Positions 52,504 through 62,680 are shown, numbered from the stretch's first letter. The stretch: DNA of 64,000 nucleotides from Pseudobacteriovorax sp. (GCA_013215145.1 JABSRP010000020.1:1-64000), one strand, 5' to 3'. Translations and numbers: made by a program. The notes: generated by a model not told the origin, from the sequence alone.

Positions 52504-54492
52504 GTGACTATTTTTTCAAGTGTCCTATTTACTCTGCTGCTACTTGGCACCGGGCTGTTCTTTGCATTTAACTTACTAAGAATTTGGATCAGGGTTCATG
52601 AGGCCGTTGGTCCTGAGGAAAACCGTTTGGACAATATTCCGAGGAGGCTTGCGGAAGTTGTTAGGTTTGGTTTTCTTCAAGAGAAAATGTTTCGCGATAA
52701 AAACTCTGGCATCATGCACGCCTTTATTTTTTGGGGTTTTGTTACTGTCACGGTTGGTACCTTAGAAATGATTATTTCTGGAATTATACCGGGGTTCAAC
52801 TTTGGCTGGATATTGGGCGAAGGGCTCTTGTTTAAGACGTTTCTCACGAGCCAGGATCTCGGTAATTTTGTCGTGGCAGCGGCCATAGTATATGCCATCC
52901 TTAGGAGAAAGTACTTTGCTCCAGATCGTTTGAAGTCTTTGGGCGAAGCATCAAAATCTGATGCTATGGTTGTATTGGGCTTTATTTTAGCGCTTGTCGT
53001 AACCTCTCTGGTGTCACTGTCTGCAAAAATCTATACAGGGGAACTACCAGGTGGATCAATGCCTGTGTCTAGTATGGTGGGTGCATTTTTCTCCTTATTT
53101 ATCGATTCTGGATGGCATTCCTTTGAACGGTTCTCTTTTTGGATTCATGCTTTGACCCTGTTTTCTTTTACGACCTTCTTGCCGTTTTCTAAACATCAGC
53201 ACCTTATTTGGGTATGGCCAAACATATTTTTCCGGAGCCACAAATCCCGTGGCCGTCTGAGGCCCATGGAGTTTGATGAAGAGGCTGAGAGCTTTGGTGT
53301 CGGGAAGCCTGAAGAGTTTACTTGGAAGCAAATGTTAGATGGTCAGACCTGTGTTGAGTGCGGTCGATGTACTGAAGTTTGTCCTGCTAACACAACTGGC
53401 AAACCTCTTGATCCTCGGAAAATCATTCACGATATTAAATACTCAAAATTAGAGTCTGAGAGCCCGGAGGATCCAAAAAATCCTAAAGATCTGATTAGAG
53501 GGTTTATCTCGACAGAGGAGCTATGGTCTTGCACTACTTGTGGTGCTTGCATGGAGGCCTGTCCTCTATACATCGAGCACATACCGGCAATTGTCGATAT
53601 GAGGCGGTACTTGACTCTAACAGAAGGAGACTTTCCCGAAGAACTCGCCAATACTTACAAAAACCTTGAGAATAACTCAACGCCTTGGGCGTTTTCCCCT
53701 TCTACCAGAGCAGACTGGGCAAAAGGCCTCGATGTGACAACGATGTCAGAAAAAAGCGATGTGGAATATCTTTTTTGGGTGGGCTGTGCCGGTAGCTACG
53801 ATGAACGCTATAAAAAGGTATCAAAATCCATCGTTGATATTATGAACAAGGCGAATTTAAGCTTTTCCATTCTCGGAACGGAAGAAAAGTGTAATGGCGA
53901 TACTGCGCGTCGTCTGGGTAATGAGTATCTAGCCGATATGCAGATCCGAGAAAATGTAGAGACCTTCAAAAAATACGGGGTCAAAAAAGTTGTCACAGGC
54001 TGTCCTCATTGCTTCAACACAATCAAAAACGAATACCCAGATTTTGGCTATGAGACCGAGGTGATTCATCATAGTGAATTGATTAAAAACTTAGTAGCAG
54101 ATAAGAAAATTCAGCCAAGTTCACTTCCTGAAAATGCTGAGGAAACAACCTATCATGATTCCTGCTATTTAGGTCGGCATAACGAAGTCTACAGTGAGCC
54201 TCGGGAGGCAATCTCTGAAATCCCAGGAATCAAACTGAAGGAGATGCCCAGGAATAAAGAGAATGGATTCTGTTGTGGAGCCGGTGGCGGGCGCATGTGG
54301 ATGGAAGAGAATACAGGCACTAGGGTCAATGAAGAACGATCGCAGGAGGCTGTCGATACTGGTGCAAAAACTGTTGCCACAGCTTGTCCTTTCTGTATGA
54401 CAATGATGACTGATGGGGTTAAGGCTAAAGCACCAGATAAAGGTGTTCAAGTCAAGGACATTGCTGAATTGGTTTCCGAGTCTTTGAAATAG
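52504..54492 (+). CDS. Membrane (Fe-S) oxidoreductase, heterodisulfide-reductase-like (FadF type)
   Basis: A 662-residue fusion of a membrane part (about five helices in residues 1-230, resembling the NarI-like cytochrome subunit) with an iron-sulfur part. Two 4Fe-4S motifs are seen: [12 protein letters not shown] and [12 protein letters not shown]. Two CCG-type domains follow, the second canonical ([10 protein letters not shown]), the first with CN in place of CC (EEKCNGD). Such proteins accept electrons from ETF/acyl-CoA dehydrogenases and pass them to quinone, so the glutaryl-CoA dehydrogenase at 15703 is a possible client. GTG 52504 follows GAGG by 6 nt, better than TTG 52492. Confidence 0.85.
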   Translation: MTIFSSVLFTLLLLGTGLFFAFNLLRIWIRVHEAVGPEENRLDNIPRRLAEVVRFGFLQEKMFRDKNSGIMHAFIFWGFVTVTVGTLEMIISGIIPGFNFGWILGEGLLFKTFLTSQDLGNFVVAAAIVYAILRRKYFAPDRLKSLGEASKSDAMVVLGFILALVVTSLVSLSAKIYTGELPGGSMPVSSMVGAFFSLFIDSGWHSFERFSFWIHALTLFSFTTFLPFSKHQHLIWVWPNIFFRSHKSRGRLRPMEFDEEAESFGVGKPEEFTWKQMLDGQTCVECGRCTEVCPANTTGKPLDPRKIIHDIKYSKLESESPEDPKNPKDLIRGFISTEELWSCTTCGACMEACPLYIEHIPAIVDMRRYLTLTEGDFPEELANTYKNLENNSTPWAFSPSTRADWAKGLDVTTMSEKSDVEYLFWVGCAGSYDERYKKVSKSIVDIMNKANLSFSILGTEEKCNGDTARRLGNEYLADMQIRENVETFKKYGVKKVVTGCPHCFNTIKNEYPDFGYETEVIHHSELIKNLVADKKIQPSSLPENAEETTYHDSCYLGRHNEVYSEPREAISEIPGIKLKEMPRNKENGFCCGAGGGRMWMEENTGTRVNEERSQEAVDTGAKTVATACPFCMTMMTDGVKAKAPDKGVQVKDIAELVSESLK

Positions 54493-54510
54493 TGAAATCT
54501 TAGGTTTCGT

Positions 54511-54849
54511 TTAGGGCTTTTTGTTGGATTGGCTAACCATTCTGAAAAGCCTAAGACTCTGGCGGGCTTGAATAAGCATTTTGTGGGTTTCGTACTCGAC
54601 TTTTGCTTTATTTCTACTAGTCGAAATATTTATAAGTTCGTTTAGGAACTCCTGATATTCCTCATCCAGATAAGCCCTTATTGTGGAGATATGGGCCTTA
54701 TGTTGGCTGCGATATTTCGAAGCAATTTGTCCGATTTTTGGTCTCTTTAGCTCTCTGAATCGAGCCGCAAGCTGCTTGTTTTGTTGATAAATTCGGGCAA
54801 ACTCCCGGACTTTTGTCTCCAACTTTTGATTGCTCTGAAATAAATCCAT
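54511..54849 (-). CDS. Small helical/coiled-coil protein, unknown function
   Basis: About 112 residues, highly charged, almost all predicted helical with heptad-like spacing (NQKLETKVREFARIYQQNKQL; then RSQHKAHISTIRAYLDEEYQEF). No Cys, no signal peptide. ATG 54849 with GAGG 5 nt before it is preferred to GTG 54855. It is convergent with the Fe-S oxidoreductase and divergent from the suf operon. Composition resembles its neighbours, so I take it as real. Confidence 0.55.
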   Translation of the reverse strand: MDLFQSNQKLETKVREFARIYQQNKQLAARFRELKRPKIGQIASKYRSQHKAHISTIRAYLDEEYQEFLNELINISTSRNKAKVEYETHKMLIQARQSLRLFRMVSQSNKKP

Positions 54850-54913
54850 CTCCACCTCAATCCATGGCTTTTGTGCGAGTCAAAAACTTGCCGCCACAAC
54901 GTTGTTAGAAAAC

Positions 54914-54942
54914 TTGACAAGAAAAGTAAACATTTCTATTCT
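54914..54942 (+). promoter_or_regulatory. Near-consensus sigma-70 promoter of the suf operon
   Basis: TTGACA (54914-54919), 17-bp spacer, TATTCT (54937-54942). Transcription would start near 54949, giving a leader of about 53 nt before the Rrf2 gene. The regulator could repress its own promoter here. Confidence 0.65.
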
Positions 54943-55001
54943 CCAACTGATTGCACAAGGTATGATCACTTGAATTTTACCCATGGAGTTCAACCCTTGC
55001 C

Positions 55002-55484
55002 ATGAATCTGACCTCTAAAAGCCGTTACGCACTCAAGGTGATGCTGGATTTGGCGCGTCATGATTCCGAGGATTTGGTCAGGCGTCAAGATATCGTCCGC
55101 CGCGAAGGAATTCCAGCGAAATATTTGGATCAAATCCTTGTGAAGCTGCGTAAGCACGGGCTGATAATTAGTACACGCGGACGATCAGGTGGGTTTCGAA
55201 TCGCTCGGCCACCTGCCGAAATCACGATGTGGGATATTTTTCACGGAGTGGAAGATGGTATATACCCTGTAGCCTGTGTTGACGAGTTTGAAGACTGCCA
55301 ATTTACGGTTTCTTGTGTAGCTAGCGAACCGTGGCAATTGATATTCGATACTCTAAAGACTCAGTTGAATGCGATGACATTAGAGCATTTTGAAAGTCAG
55401 TACGCAAAAGATAGCAATATGTGCCCTATGGCTGGAATTAGAGAATGCCGCCCCGGACGGGAACCACTGAGAGGTGAGGCTTAA
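55002..55484 (+). CDS. Rrf2/IscR-family Fe-S cluster regulator
   Basis: A 160-residue winged-helix regulator. The DNA-binding part begins MNLTSKSRYALKVMLDLAR and includes the wing STRGRSGGF, as in IscR and SufR-like proteins. Three cysteines spaced C-X6-C-X5-C (CVDEFEDCQFTVSC) correspond to the IscR cluster ligands, with more Cys at CPMAGIRECRP. It should sense Fe-S status and control the suf genes that follow 3 bp downstream. Confidence 0.9.
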   Translation: MNLTSKSRYALKVMLDLARHDSEDLVRRQDIVRREGIPAKYLDQILVKLRKHGLIISTRGRSGGFRIARPPAEITMWDIFHGVEDGIYPVACVDEFEDCQFTVSCVASEPWQLIFDTLKTQLNAMTLEHFESQYAKDSNMCPMAGIRECRPGREPLRGEA

Positions 55485-55487
55485 ACT

Positions 55488-56942
55488 ATGGAGATTGAGA
55501 TGATGACAGAATCGTCAGAGGTTTTGAAGCGCCGTGATTATAAATACGGCTTCGTAACTGACGTTGAAACTGAGGATTTTCCTGAGGGCCTGAGCGAAGA
55601 TATTATAAATCACCTTTCTGATATTAAGAATGAGCCAGATTTTATTCGCGAGTATCGGCTTAAAGCCTTTAGATATTGGCAAACCCTAGAAGAGCCGGAA
55701 TGGGCTCAACTTAACTACCCAAAGATAGACTTCCAGGCCCTCAGGTACTACAGTGCTCCTAAACAAAACACTGATGGTCCGAAAAGCATGGATGAAGTTG
55801 ACCCAGAAATTTTGGAGACTTTCAAACGCTTAGGAATTCCGCTGGGTGAACAGGCGCGGTTGGCAGGTGTTGCTGTCGATGCGGTTTTTGATAGTGTTTC
55901 GTTAGGAACGTCCCATCAAGAAGAGTTAGAGGAACTAGGAATTATTTTTTGCTCCTTTTCAGAGGCGGTAGAAAAGCACCCTGAACTTGTGAAAAAGTAT
56001 CTCGGAAAAGTCGTTCCCTATAAAGACAATTTCTATGCTGCGTTGAATGCGGCTGTATTCTCTGATGGATCCTTTTGCTATATTCCAAAGAACGTAAAGT
56101 GTCCATTAGATTTATCGACATACTTTCGGATTAACTCAGCAGGAACAGGGCAGTTCGAGAGGACGCTTGTAATTGCGGATGAAGGGGCGAGTGTTAGCTA
56201 TTTAGAGGGCTGTACAGCTCCCCAAAGAGACGAGAATCAGCTTCACGCGGCAGTGGTGGAATTGATTGCGATGGAAAGAGCTTCGATAAAATATTCTACC
56301 GTTCAAAACTGGTATGCAGGTAATGAGAATGGCGAAGGCGGAATTTATAATTTCGTGACTAAGAGAGGTCTCTGCGCAGGTAATCACTCTCACATCTCTT
56401 GGACTCAAGTAGAAGCAGGGTCAGCGATCACTTGGAAATATCCAAGTTGTATCCTGAAAGGGGATTATTCTAGGGGAGAATTCTACTCCGTTGCTTTGAC
56501 TAATGATCATATGCAAGCTGATACTGGCACCAAAATGATCCATATCGGCAAACATACAAATAGTAAGATTATTTCTAAAGGAATTTCTGCTGATCATTCA
56601 GTCAACGCTTACCGAGGTCAGGTAAAAATCCTCCCGTCAGCCGATCATGCCAGAAACTATTCTCAATGTGATTCTATGTTAGTTGGGAAAAACTGTTCAG
56701 CTGATACTTATCCATTTATCGAGATCCAAAATAAAACCGCTACAGTTGAACATGAGGCCACAACCTCTAAGCTAAATGCAGATCAATTGTTTTATCTAGA
56801 ATCCCGTGGATTGGACGAAGAAGAAGCTATTGGTCTTCTGCTCAATGGCTTTTGCAAAGATGTCTTTAAAGAACTGCCTCTCGAATTTTCAGTGGAAGCG
56901 GTCAAACTATTAGAAATGAAATTAGAAGGGAGTGTCGGATAA
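55488..56942 (+). CDS. sufB: Fe-S cluster assembly scaffold SufB
   Basis: A 484-residue SufB, the scaffold subunit of the SufBC2D complex on which clusters form. Conserved core: [63 protein letters not shown], and the C-terminal [14 protein letters not shown] region carrying the essential Cys, then [17 protein letters not shown]. Full length. sufC begins within 2 bp of its stop. Confidence 0.97.
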   Translation: MEIEMMTESSEVLKRRDYKYGFVTDVETEDFPEGLSEDIINHLSDIKNEPDFIREYRLKAFRYWQTLEEPEWAQLNYPKIDFQALRYYSAPKQNTDGPKSMDEVDPEILETFKRLGIPLGEQARLAGVAVDAVFDSVSLGTSHQEELEELGIIFCSFSEAVEKHPELVKKYLGKVVPYKDNFYAALNAAVFSDGSFCYIPKNVKCPLDLSTYFRINSAGTGQFERTLVIADEGASVSYLEGCTAPQRDENQLHAAVVELIAMERASIKYSTVQNWYAGNENGEGGIYNFVTKRGLCAGNHSHISWTQVEAGSAITWKYPSCILKGDYSRGEFYSVALTNDHMQADTGTKMIHIGKHTNSKIISKGISADHSVNAYRGQVKILPSADHARNYSQCDSMLVGKNCSADTYPFIEIQNKTATVEHEATTSKLNADQLFYLESRGLDEEEAIGLLLNGFCKDVFKELPLEFSVEAVKLLEMKLEGSVG

Positions 56943-56943
56943 G

Positions 56944-57693
56944 ATGCTAAATATATCAGGTCTCAAAGCGAAGGTAGGTGATATTGATGTCCTCAAAGGC
57001 TTAGATTTATCTGTTTCTGCTGGTGAAATACACGCTATTATGGGGCCAAATGGTAGTGGGAAATCCACTCTTGGTAAGGTGCTTTCAGGTCACCCTGAGT
57101 ATGACGTTGTCTCCGGTGATGTGAACTACGAAGTGAATTTCAAGAATAAAGATATCACTACTCTGAGTTCTGACGAACGAGCTAAAGAAGGTATCTTTCT
57201 GTCGTTTCAATATCCTGTTGAGATCCCTGGCGTTCCAAATGAAGAGTTTTTGCGAGCATCGTTCAATGCATTGTGTAAGCATCAGGGCGTTGAAGAAATG
57301 TCTGCTGAAGCTTTTGCAGATTTCGTTCGAAGCAAAGCCAAAGATATGAAGGTCGATGAAAGCTTTCTTACTCGTGATTTAAATGTAGATTTATCGGGGG
57401 GAGAGAAAAAAAGAAACGAGCTACTACAAATGGCTGTACTCTCACCGCGTCTATCGATTTTAGACGAAATCGACTCTGGTTTGGACATTGATTCTTTGAA
57501 GATTGTTGGCGAGGGAGTCAACAAACTGCGGAATGAAGAAAACTCTTTTGTCCTAATTACTCATTACCAAAGACTTCTAAATTATATTGAACCTGACTTT
57601 GTTCATGTTTTGCATGATGGAAAGATAATTAAAACAGGTGATAAAACGTTGGCTCTCGAAATTGAAGACAAAGGCTATGACTGGCTGATTTGA
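56944..57693 (+). CDS. sufC: Fe-S assembly ATPase SufC
   Basis: A 249-residue ABC-type ATPase without membrane domain. Walker A GPNGSGKST, signature LSGGEKKRNE and Walker B LSILDEIDSGLD are intact; the Q-loop lies at SFQYPVEIPGV. It powers the shape changes of the SufBCD complex. The frame also permits GTG 56932, but ATG 56944 has GGGAG upstream at an acceptable distance and matches the family N-terminus. The stop overlaps the open frame of sufD. Confidence 0.96.
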   Translation: MLNISGLKAKVGDIDVLKGLDLSVSAGEIHAIMGPNGSGKSTLGKVLSGHPEYDVVSGDVNYEVNFKNKDITTLSSDERAKEGIFLSFQYPVEIPGVPNEEFLRASFNALCKHQGVEEMSAEAFADFVRSKAKDMKVDESFLTRDLNVDLSGGEKKRNELLQMAVLSPRLSILDEIDSGLDIDSLKIVGEGVNKLRNEENSFVLITHYQRLLNYIEPDFVHVLHDGKIIKTGDKTLALEIEDKGYDWLI

Positions 57694-57713
57694 TAGTCGT
57701 TAAGGATGCTGTG

Positions 57714-58979
57714 ATGGAATCGTTAAAAAAAATATATGAAGGTAATCGAAGAGAGTTTGGGAACATTGCTCGGTTAAAAAACTTCTCTGCAGAAAAATTC
57801 CAGGAATTCGAAGCTTTAGGCTTGCCAAATCGCTTCAAAAACGACGACTGGAAGTACACAAATATCAATCGAGCCTTTCCCGAAGATCTGAGCTACCTCG
57901 GGCTTTCTGATACTCCGGATACGGCAAATGCTCCTGAATTGGATAGCCGATACTACGACATTCATATTGCAAATGGCGTTATAACGAACCTAAATTTCAA
58001 ATTGGATGGTGTTAGTGTCGGTCATGGCCTGAGTGAGTCATGGGATTCGATAGAACAAAGCCTCTCGCGTTATAAGATCAAAAATGGTGTGGAAGCCCTC
58101 TCACAAGCAATTGCCGGAAATATTGTTACGTTAAAGGTTGATCCTGCTACGATCGTTGATAAACCAATCAGGCTATTCTTTTACCATGGTCACCAACTTG
58201 AAAAGTCACTCGTAAATTCTTTGGTGTTGATTGAGGTCGGACGGAATGCTGAGGTCAGTATTTTGGAAGATCATATTGGGCCAGTAGAGTCAAAAGATAC
58301 CTTAAATCACTCGTTTTTCATCAGTATAGATGATAACGCATCGCTGAATCATGTCAAAATTCAGAATACTGGATCGCAAACAAGTTTCATCGACCATAGC
58401 AAAATTACCTTGAATCGCCATTCGCGGTACAAGGCTTATAATTTAGCTCGCGGATCACATTTTGCTCGCTACGAGCTTTCTATGCTTCTGCAAGGGGAAG
58501 GTTCAGAGGCGACTTTCAATGCTGCTTATACCACTGTTGAAGGACAGCATTTGGATCATCATACGATTGTGGATCACGCGGTACCTAATTGTGTCAGCCA
58601 ACAGCTCTACAAAGGTATAACTTCTGATGGAGGTCGAAGCGTTTTTAACGGTAAAGTCTTTATTCGCAAAAATGCGGTAGGAACTGATGCCTCTCAAATG
58701 AATAAAAATCTGTTGCTCGGAGATCAGGCGGAAGTAGATACCAAACCTCAAATGGAAATCGATGCGGACGATGTTAAATGTGGCCATGGAGCTACCGTAG
58801 GTGGAATTGATCCTGACCAAATTTTCTATCTTTTGAGTCGTGGTGTCCCTAAAGACAGGGCGATCATGATGCTTGCTCGCGGATTTTTAAGAGATGCTAC
58901 ATTAGATTCGTTGGATCCGTTGCTCAAAGAACGCATAAATGAAGAGCTAGAGCACGGTTTGGCGGCCTATGTCCAGTGA
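57714..58979 (+). CDS. sufD: Fe-S cluster assembly protein SufD
   Basis: A 421-residue SufD, a SufB homologue that completes the scaffold. The middle beta-helix is followed by SQQLYKGITSDGGRSVFNGKVFI, QMNKNLLLGDQAEVDTKPQMEI and CGHGATVGGIDPDQIFYL, including the key His of CGHGAT. The frame is open from TTG 57690, but ATG 57714 with AAGGATG before it is the likelier start. Its end overlaps sufU by 11 bp. Confidence 0.95.
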   Translation: MESLKKIYEGNRREFGNIARLKNFSAEKFQEFEALGLPNRFKNDDWKYTNINRAFPEDLSYLGLSDTPDTANAPELDSRYYDIHIANGVITNLNFKLDGVSVGHGLSESWDSIEQSLSRYKIKNGVEALSQAIAGNIVTLKVDPATIVDKPIRLFFYHGHQLEKSLVNSLVLIEVGRNAEVSILEDHIGPVESKDTLNHSFFISIDDNASLNHVKIQNTGSQTSFIDHSKITLNRHSRYKAYNLARGSHFARYELSMLLQGEGSEATFNAAYTTVEGQHLDHHTIVDHAVPNCVSQQLYKGITSDGGRSVFNGKVFIRKNAVGTDASQMNKNLLLGDQAEVDTKPQMEIDADDVKCGHGATVGGIDPDQIFYLLSRGVPKDRAIMMLARGFLRDATLDSLDPLLKERINEELEHGLAAYVQ

Positions 58980-59406
58980 TAACAAAGCCATGGAGCTTTA
59001 CCAGAAAAAACTGTTAGATCTAAATCGAAATCCAGTAAATTATTTGGTACCAGATACTTACTCCCACAAAGGCGAAGCTATCAATCGAAACTGTGGAGAT
59101 ACAGTAGAACTGTACCTTGCCACAGATGGCCAAAAAATTGTAGAAGCATATTTCGCAGGTGAATCCTGTGCCGTATGTAAGAGTTCTGCTTCGGTGATGG
59201 TAAGAGAGATAGCTAACTTGACTCTTGACGAGGCGAAAGCCCTTAGAGAGCAGTATGTTTCCTTCACGGAAACTTGGGATCTTGAGGGTGTGCCCGAGTC
59301 ATTCGAGATGTTTCTCGTGATGAAAAAGTTTCCGACAAGGAAAAACTGTCTACTGTTGCCTTGGGATGCCTTGAAAAAAGCCATTGACAGCAATGGGTCA
59401 AAATAG
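58969..59406 (+). CDS. sufU: SufU/IscU-like sulfur-transfer or scaffold protein
   Basis: A 145-residue NifU N-terminal/IscU-fold protein. The three cysteines appear in NRNCGDTVEL, GESCAVCKSSASVM and RKNCLLLPW. SASVM and CxxLPW agree with SufU rather than IscU, and SufU normally carries sulfur or zinc between a SufS desulfurase and SufBCD. An extra Cys (CAVC) is unusual. ATG 58969 overlaps sufD, so the two are coupled. No sufS or sufE is encoded in the cluster. Confidence 0.88.
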   Translation: MSSDNKAMELYQKKLLDLNRNPVNYLVPDTYSHKGEAINRNCGDTVELYLATDGQKIVEAYFAGESCAVCKSSASVMVREIANLTLDEAKALREQYVSFTETWDLEGVPESFEMFLVMKKFPTRKNCLLLPWDALKKAIDSNGSK

Positions 59407-59424
59407 ATCCAGGAGATTTGATAT

Positions 59425-59985
59425 ATGGACGTAAAAATGCTGGTGCAATCGACACCAAACCCTTATGCGAAAAAAATCGTATGCAACCTTGATGTCAAAT
59501 CTGTAGGGAAGTCTAGTTTTTCAAGCGGAGAGGATTGTGTCCACATTCCACTTGCCAAGGTTCTCTTTGAACTCGAAGGAGTGAGCCAAGTACACTTTTT
59601 TGAAAACGTTGTGACTATTACCCAGGACGGATCTGTCGCCTGGGATGACCTAATTCAAGACTGTAAAGAGGTGATTGTTAAGCTGCTCCCCGAACATGAT
59701 CCAAACTTCAAAAGTTCTGAAGAAAACAGACGTGAGGAGCTTTCGCCGGAACTCAAAGCAATAGAGGAAATCTTAGATCGTACCATTCGACCAGCGCTTC
59801 AGGGGGATGGAGGAGATCTGCAATTATTAGCCTTGGACGGCCATCTTTTAACCATTCGCTATGAAGGTGCATGTGGCTCTTGTCCAAGCGCCACAAGCGG
59901 TACTCTGGCTGCCATTCAGGGGATCCTGAGAGACGAGTATGATCCTAAGCTAGACGTTATCCCCATTTTCGACGATCCCTACTAG
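59425..59985 (+). CDS. Nfu-type Fe-S carrier protein
   Basis: A 186-residue protein with two parts, as in mitochondrial/bacterial Nfu proteins. An N-terminal Nfu_N domain (about 5-85, VQSTPNPYAKKIVCNLD, LAKVLFELEGVSQVHFFENVVTIT) is followed by a C-terminal NifU-like domain (about 105-180, IRPALQGDGGDLQLLALDG) with the cluster-binding GACGSCPSA (CxxC). It probably delivers 4Fe-4S clusters from SufBCD to clients such as LipA. Last gene of the operon. Confidence 0.92.
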   Translation: MDVKMLVQSTPNPYAKKIVCNLDVKSVGKSSFSSGEDCVHIPLAKVLFELEGVSQVHFFENVVTITQDGSVAWDDLIQDCKEVIVKLLPEHDPNFKSSEENRREELSPELKAIEEILDRTIRPALQGDGGDLQLLALDGHLLTIRYEGACGSCPSATSGTLAAIQGILRDEYDPKLDVIPIFDDPY

Positions 59986-60042
59986 GAGTAACCAGTCAAC
60001 TCATCTTACCTAGAGTCTCGGAGCTACATGGCCGGACATCAT

Positions 60043-60540
60043 CTACATGACTCCGGTGCCTTCAACCTTTGAATTTAGATGATCGATCTGAGAATCGGAA
60101 AGTTTCACAAACAAAACTGTTGCTTTTGCTAGCAAATCTCCTTCCGGGAGAAAAAGAGCACCTTCCGTAAATACCTTACGGTTTTCTACCTTGGTGATCT
60201 CTGCTGTGGCGTACAAATCGGTTTCCAAGGGAACCATATTGAAGAACTCAGTTTCAAGTTTTGCCGCAAGAGCTTTATGTCTTTTTAGCCAGACAATACC
60301 GCCACATACCTCGTCGAGTACTGCCGCCTGAGCCCCACCATGAGCATATTTTGGAGGGCCTGCAGCGAAAGCTCCAAAATGAACCTTGGCAACGAGTTTG
60401 TTTTTATCTTTTGACTCGAAGTATTCAATGTGAATACGATCTCGGTCTTGTATTCCGGAAACAAAAGACGTGGAAAGCTTCGCAAATGGCAGAGTAATAG
60501 GACTCCAGTCGACAGTATCAGGTGAGAAAGGAATTTTCAT
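60043..60540 (-). CDS. PaaI/YdiI-like hotdog-fold thioesterase
   Basis: A 165-residue acyl-CoA thioesterase-like protein of the hotdog fold. The block GPPKYAHGGAQAAVLDEVCGGIVW matches the HGG(x)xxxxxDE active-site signature of PaaI-type enzymes. Substrate unknown. The frame continues to GTG 60576, overlapping the upstream stop, but ATG 60540 has GAGGG 8 nt before it. Cotranscribed with the small membrane protein gene. Confidence 0.75.
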   Translation of the reverse strand: MKIPFSPDTVDWSPITLPFAKLSTSFVSGIQDRDRIHIEYFESKDKNKLVAKVHFGAFAAGPPKYAHGGAQAAVLDEVCGGIVWLKRHKALAAKLETEFFNMVPLETDLYATAEITKVENRKVFTEGALFLPEGDLLAKATVLFVKLSDSQIDHLNSKVEGTGVM

Positions 60541-60572
60541 AATTGAGCCCTCTTTAATAAGATTTAAGGGCC

Positions 60573-60779
60573 TCACTTTATCATACTGGACAGGGCATTC
60601 GAAAACAAAAGAGGTAAACCAACGGCCAAAACAGCTAAGATAACAATCCCAATTCCCATGATCAGAAATTTTCTAAATCTGGCACGCTTTTCGATGGCAA
60701 TCCGCTTTTCGTATGCAGCCATTCGCATCTTTTCATAAACGGCCGGGCTTTTCATAGCCAAATACCTAAGGTTTGACAT
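60573..60779 (-). CDS. Small single-pass membrane protein
   Basis: A 68-residue protein with a basic, Ala/Lys/Arg-rich amphipathic N-terminal half (EKRIAIEKRARFRKF) and one membrane helix (about 39-60, LIMGIGIVILAVLAVGLPLLF). The positive-inside rule puts the N-terminus in the cytoplasm. RBS GAGG is 6 nt before ATG 60779. Function unknown; cotranscribed with the thioesterase. Confidence 0.65.
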   Translation of the reverse strand: MSNLRYLAMKSPAVYEKMRMAAYEKRIAIEKRARFRKFLIMGIGIVILAVLAVGLPLLFSNALSSMIK

Positions 60780-60851
60780 GTTGACCTCACAATTTCAATT
60801 GGTAAGTCTTAATAGCTAATCATTAGAAGTAAGTCAAGATATTTTTATATA

Positions 60852-60878
60852 TTGACAAAATGGGAATGATTGTATAGT
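60852..60878 (+). promoter_or_regulatory. Candidate sigma-70 promoter of the S41-type gene
   Basis: TTGACA (60852-60857), a short 15-bp spacer, TATAGT (60873-60878). The start would be near 60885, about 20 nt before ATG 60906 with its RBS CGGGAG. Confidence 0.5.
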
Positions 60879-60905
60879 CAATATAGCACTATAACGGGAG
60901 CAAAC

Positions 60906-62627
60906 ATGGGCGGAATGCGCTTTGGGTTGTTTGCTATTCCACTACTCATTGCCGCTGTAACTATCTGTTCTGTAAACAAAAACTCTAGAACGACCCAGGA
61001 TAACACAACATTTTATACGCTGGATTACAGCCACAGGACCGAGCTGTTAGCTGAGGTAAAACAAACCCTCAATGCTCGCTATGGCTTAAAGTTCATTAAA
61101 GAAAGACGACTCGGCATCAGCGTAGACGAAGTTTTCGCCGATGCCATGGCGGTAGAATCGGAAGTTGAGGATGGTTCGACTGCCTTAGAAAAGGCTCAAG
61201 GCAACTTGCGATTTTTTGATCGCGTGCGACGTGTTCTTGCCAGATTTGCTGATAGTCACCTACTAATGAGACCTGTCACTGCCTTGCCAAAGGTGTATCT
61301 CGGCTTTCAAGTCAGACAGGTTGGTGGCAAGTATGTTGTCAGTGAGCTTTCCGATAGAATAACGAAACTGGCCTCGATCAATGGGTTCGACTTAACTATT
61401 GGGAGTGAGCTAGTATATTTAGATGCTCAGATTCCAAAAGTTAGTGTCCAGAAGCTATATCCCTTAATATCAGGCAGCACACCAGCCTATCGCAAAAGAA
61501 TAGCCGTTGAGGCCATGACAAAGCGTGACTTCCTTTATCCTGAAAACTCCACTACGACTGCGACCTTCCGAACAAGGGAAGGTAAACGTTTTCGATTAAA
61601 ACTTAGATGGAAGTATAGCTATGATGATGTGCGCTTAGATGCTCTGTACTTTCTCGAAAAAAAGGGTTTTAAGCATATTCCGCTTGAGGATCATAGTTGG
61701 TTTCAGCGTCAATATTCTAAACTTCGCAGTAGTCGCGAGTGGTTTGGAGTCGAAAACCCGGAAAAGCTAGTTTTGCGGACCGGTTTCGTTGACGGTCTAG
61801 ACTCTCAAGTAGGTGTGTTGCAAATTTTTTCCTTTTTTGAGCGACAACTTGTCGATGTTAGTGGCGATACACTTTTGAGTTTTGAACAGGCCGTTGGTAA
61901 GTTCCTCCAGCAACTCGAAGAGAATAAAGTACCTTTGATTATCGATATGCGAAATAATGAAGGCGGGCATGTAGAGCTTCCAACGTCTCTTTTAGAGATG
62001 CTCGCAAAGAATGGTGAGGTGTATCCCACTTATACAGAAAGCTTTCGATTAACACCTGGTATTTGGCAAATGTGGCAAAGGATTGATCCTGGCCTGAACC
62101 CTTACACTGATGATGCGGTTACTGCTGCTATCGTACAAGAGGCGGCGAATAAAAATAGCCGTCATGCAGGTGTCTGGGCGAAAACTCTTCCTATCATGGC
62201 AGGGACTGAATTTGGGTCGTTTAATCAACCCATCGTTGCCATGCTAGGACCAAAATGTGTTAGCGCCTGTGATATACTTGCGATTCTTTTTGAGTCGAGT
62301 TCTAGAGCCATTATTATGGGTCAGAAGTCAGGTGGAACTGGCGCGGGATACTTAAATTGGGAGCCTTATAGAGATAGTGAATGGACAGATTATCGTCATG
62401 TCATAAAGCTCAACATTCCCAATATGCTTTTTGGCCACAGTGAAGATAAGCGATTCCGGAGCTCCACTGATGAAGACTACTTATGGCGGCTCAACAGGGA
62501 AAATATTCCCGTTGTTCCAAACATCCCCTACCAAACCACCTTCGAAGATATTGTCGATTGGGATAGTGGCTGGTATGATAAGGCTCTAAAAATACTGGAT
62601 AAATCATCTCTTTCATTCTCTGAATAA
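60906..62627 (+). CDS. S41-family (C-terminal processing protease-like) secreted protein
   Basis: A 573-residue protein with an N-terminal signal/anchor (LFAIPLLIAAVTICS). A C-terminal S41 domain (about 300-530) has IIDMRNNEGGH, MLGPKCVSACDILAILFE and IIMGQKSGGTGAGY. The Ser of CVSACD aligns with the nucleophile of SAS(E/D) in CtpA proteases. The catalytic Lys expected 25 residues later (GKG in CtpA) is Thr (GGTG), so it may use another dyad or be inactive. A PDZ-like region is not obvious. ATG 60906, with GGGAG 6 nt upstream, is preferred over TTG 60870. Confidence 0.75.
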   Translation: MGGMRFGLFAIPLLIAAVTICSVNKNSRTTQDNTTFYTLDYSHRTELLAEVKQTLNARYGLKFIKERRLGISVDEVFADAMAVESEVEDGSTALEKAQGNLRFFDRVRRVLARFADSHLLMRPVTALPKVYLGFQVRQVGGKYVVSELSDRITKLASINGFDLTIGSELVYLDAQIPKVSVQKLYPLISGSTPAYRKRIAVEAMTKRDFLYPENSTTTATFRTREGKRFRLKLRWKYSYDDVRLDALYFLEKKGFKHIPLEDHSWFQRQYSKLRSSREWFGVENPEKLVLRTGFVDGLDSQVGVLQIFSFFERQLVDVSGDTLLSFEQAVGKFLQQLEENKVPLIIDMRNNEGGHVELPTSLLEMLAKNGEVYPTYTESFRLTPGIWQMWQRIDPGLNPYTDDAVTAAIVQEAANKNSRHAGVWAKTLPIMAGTEFGSFNQPIVAMLGPKCVSACDILAILFESSSRAIIMGQKSGGTGAGYLNWEPYRDSEWTDYRHVIKLNIPNMLFGHSEDKRFRSSTDEDYLWRLNRENIPVVPNIPYQTTFEDIVDWDSGWYDKALKILDKSSLSFSE

Positions 62628-62680
62628 AACAATTAGTTAATTTTTCTCAAAAATATCCGATAGTTGGTCTGGAGGAACGC

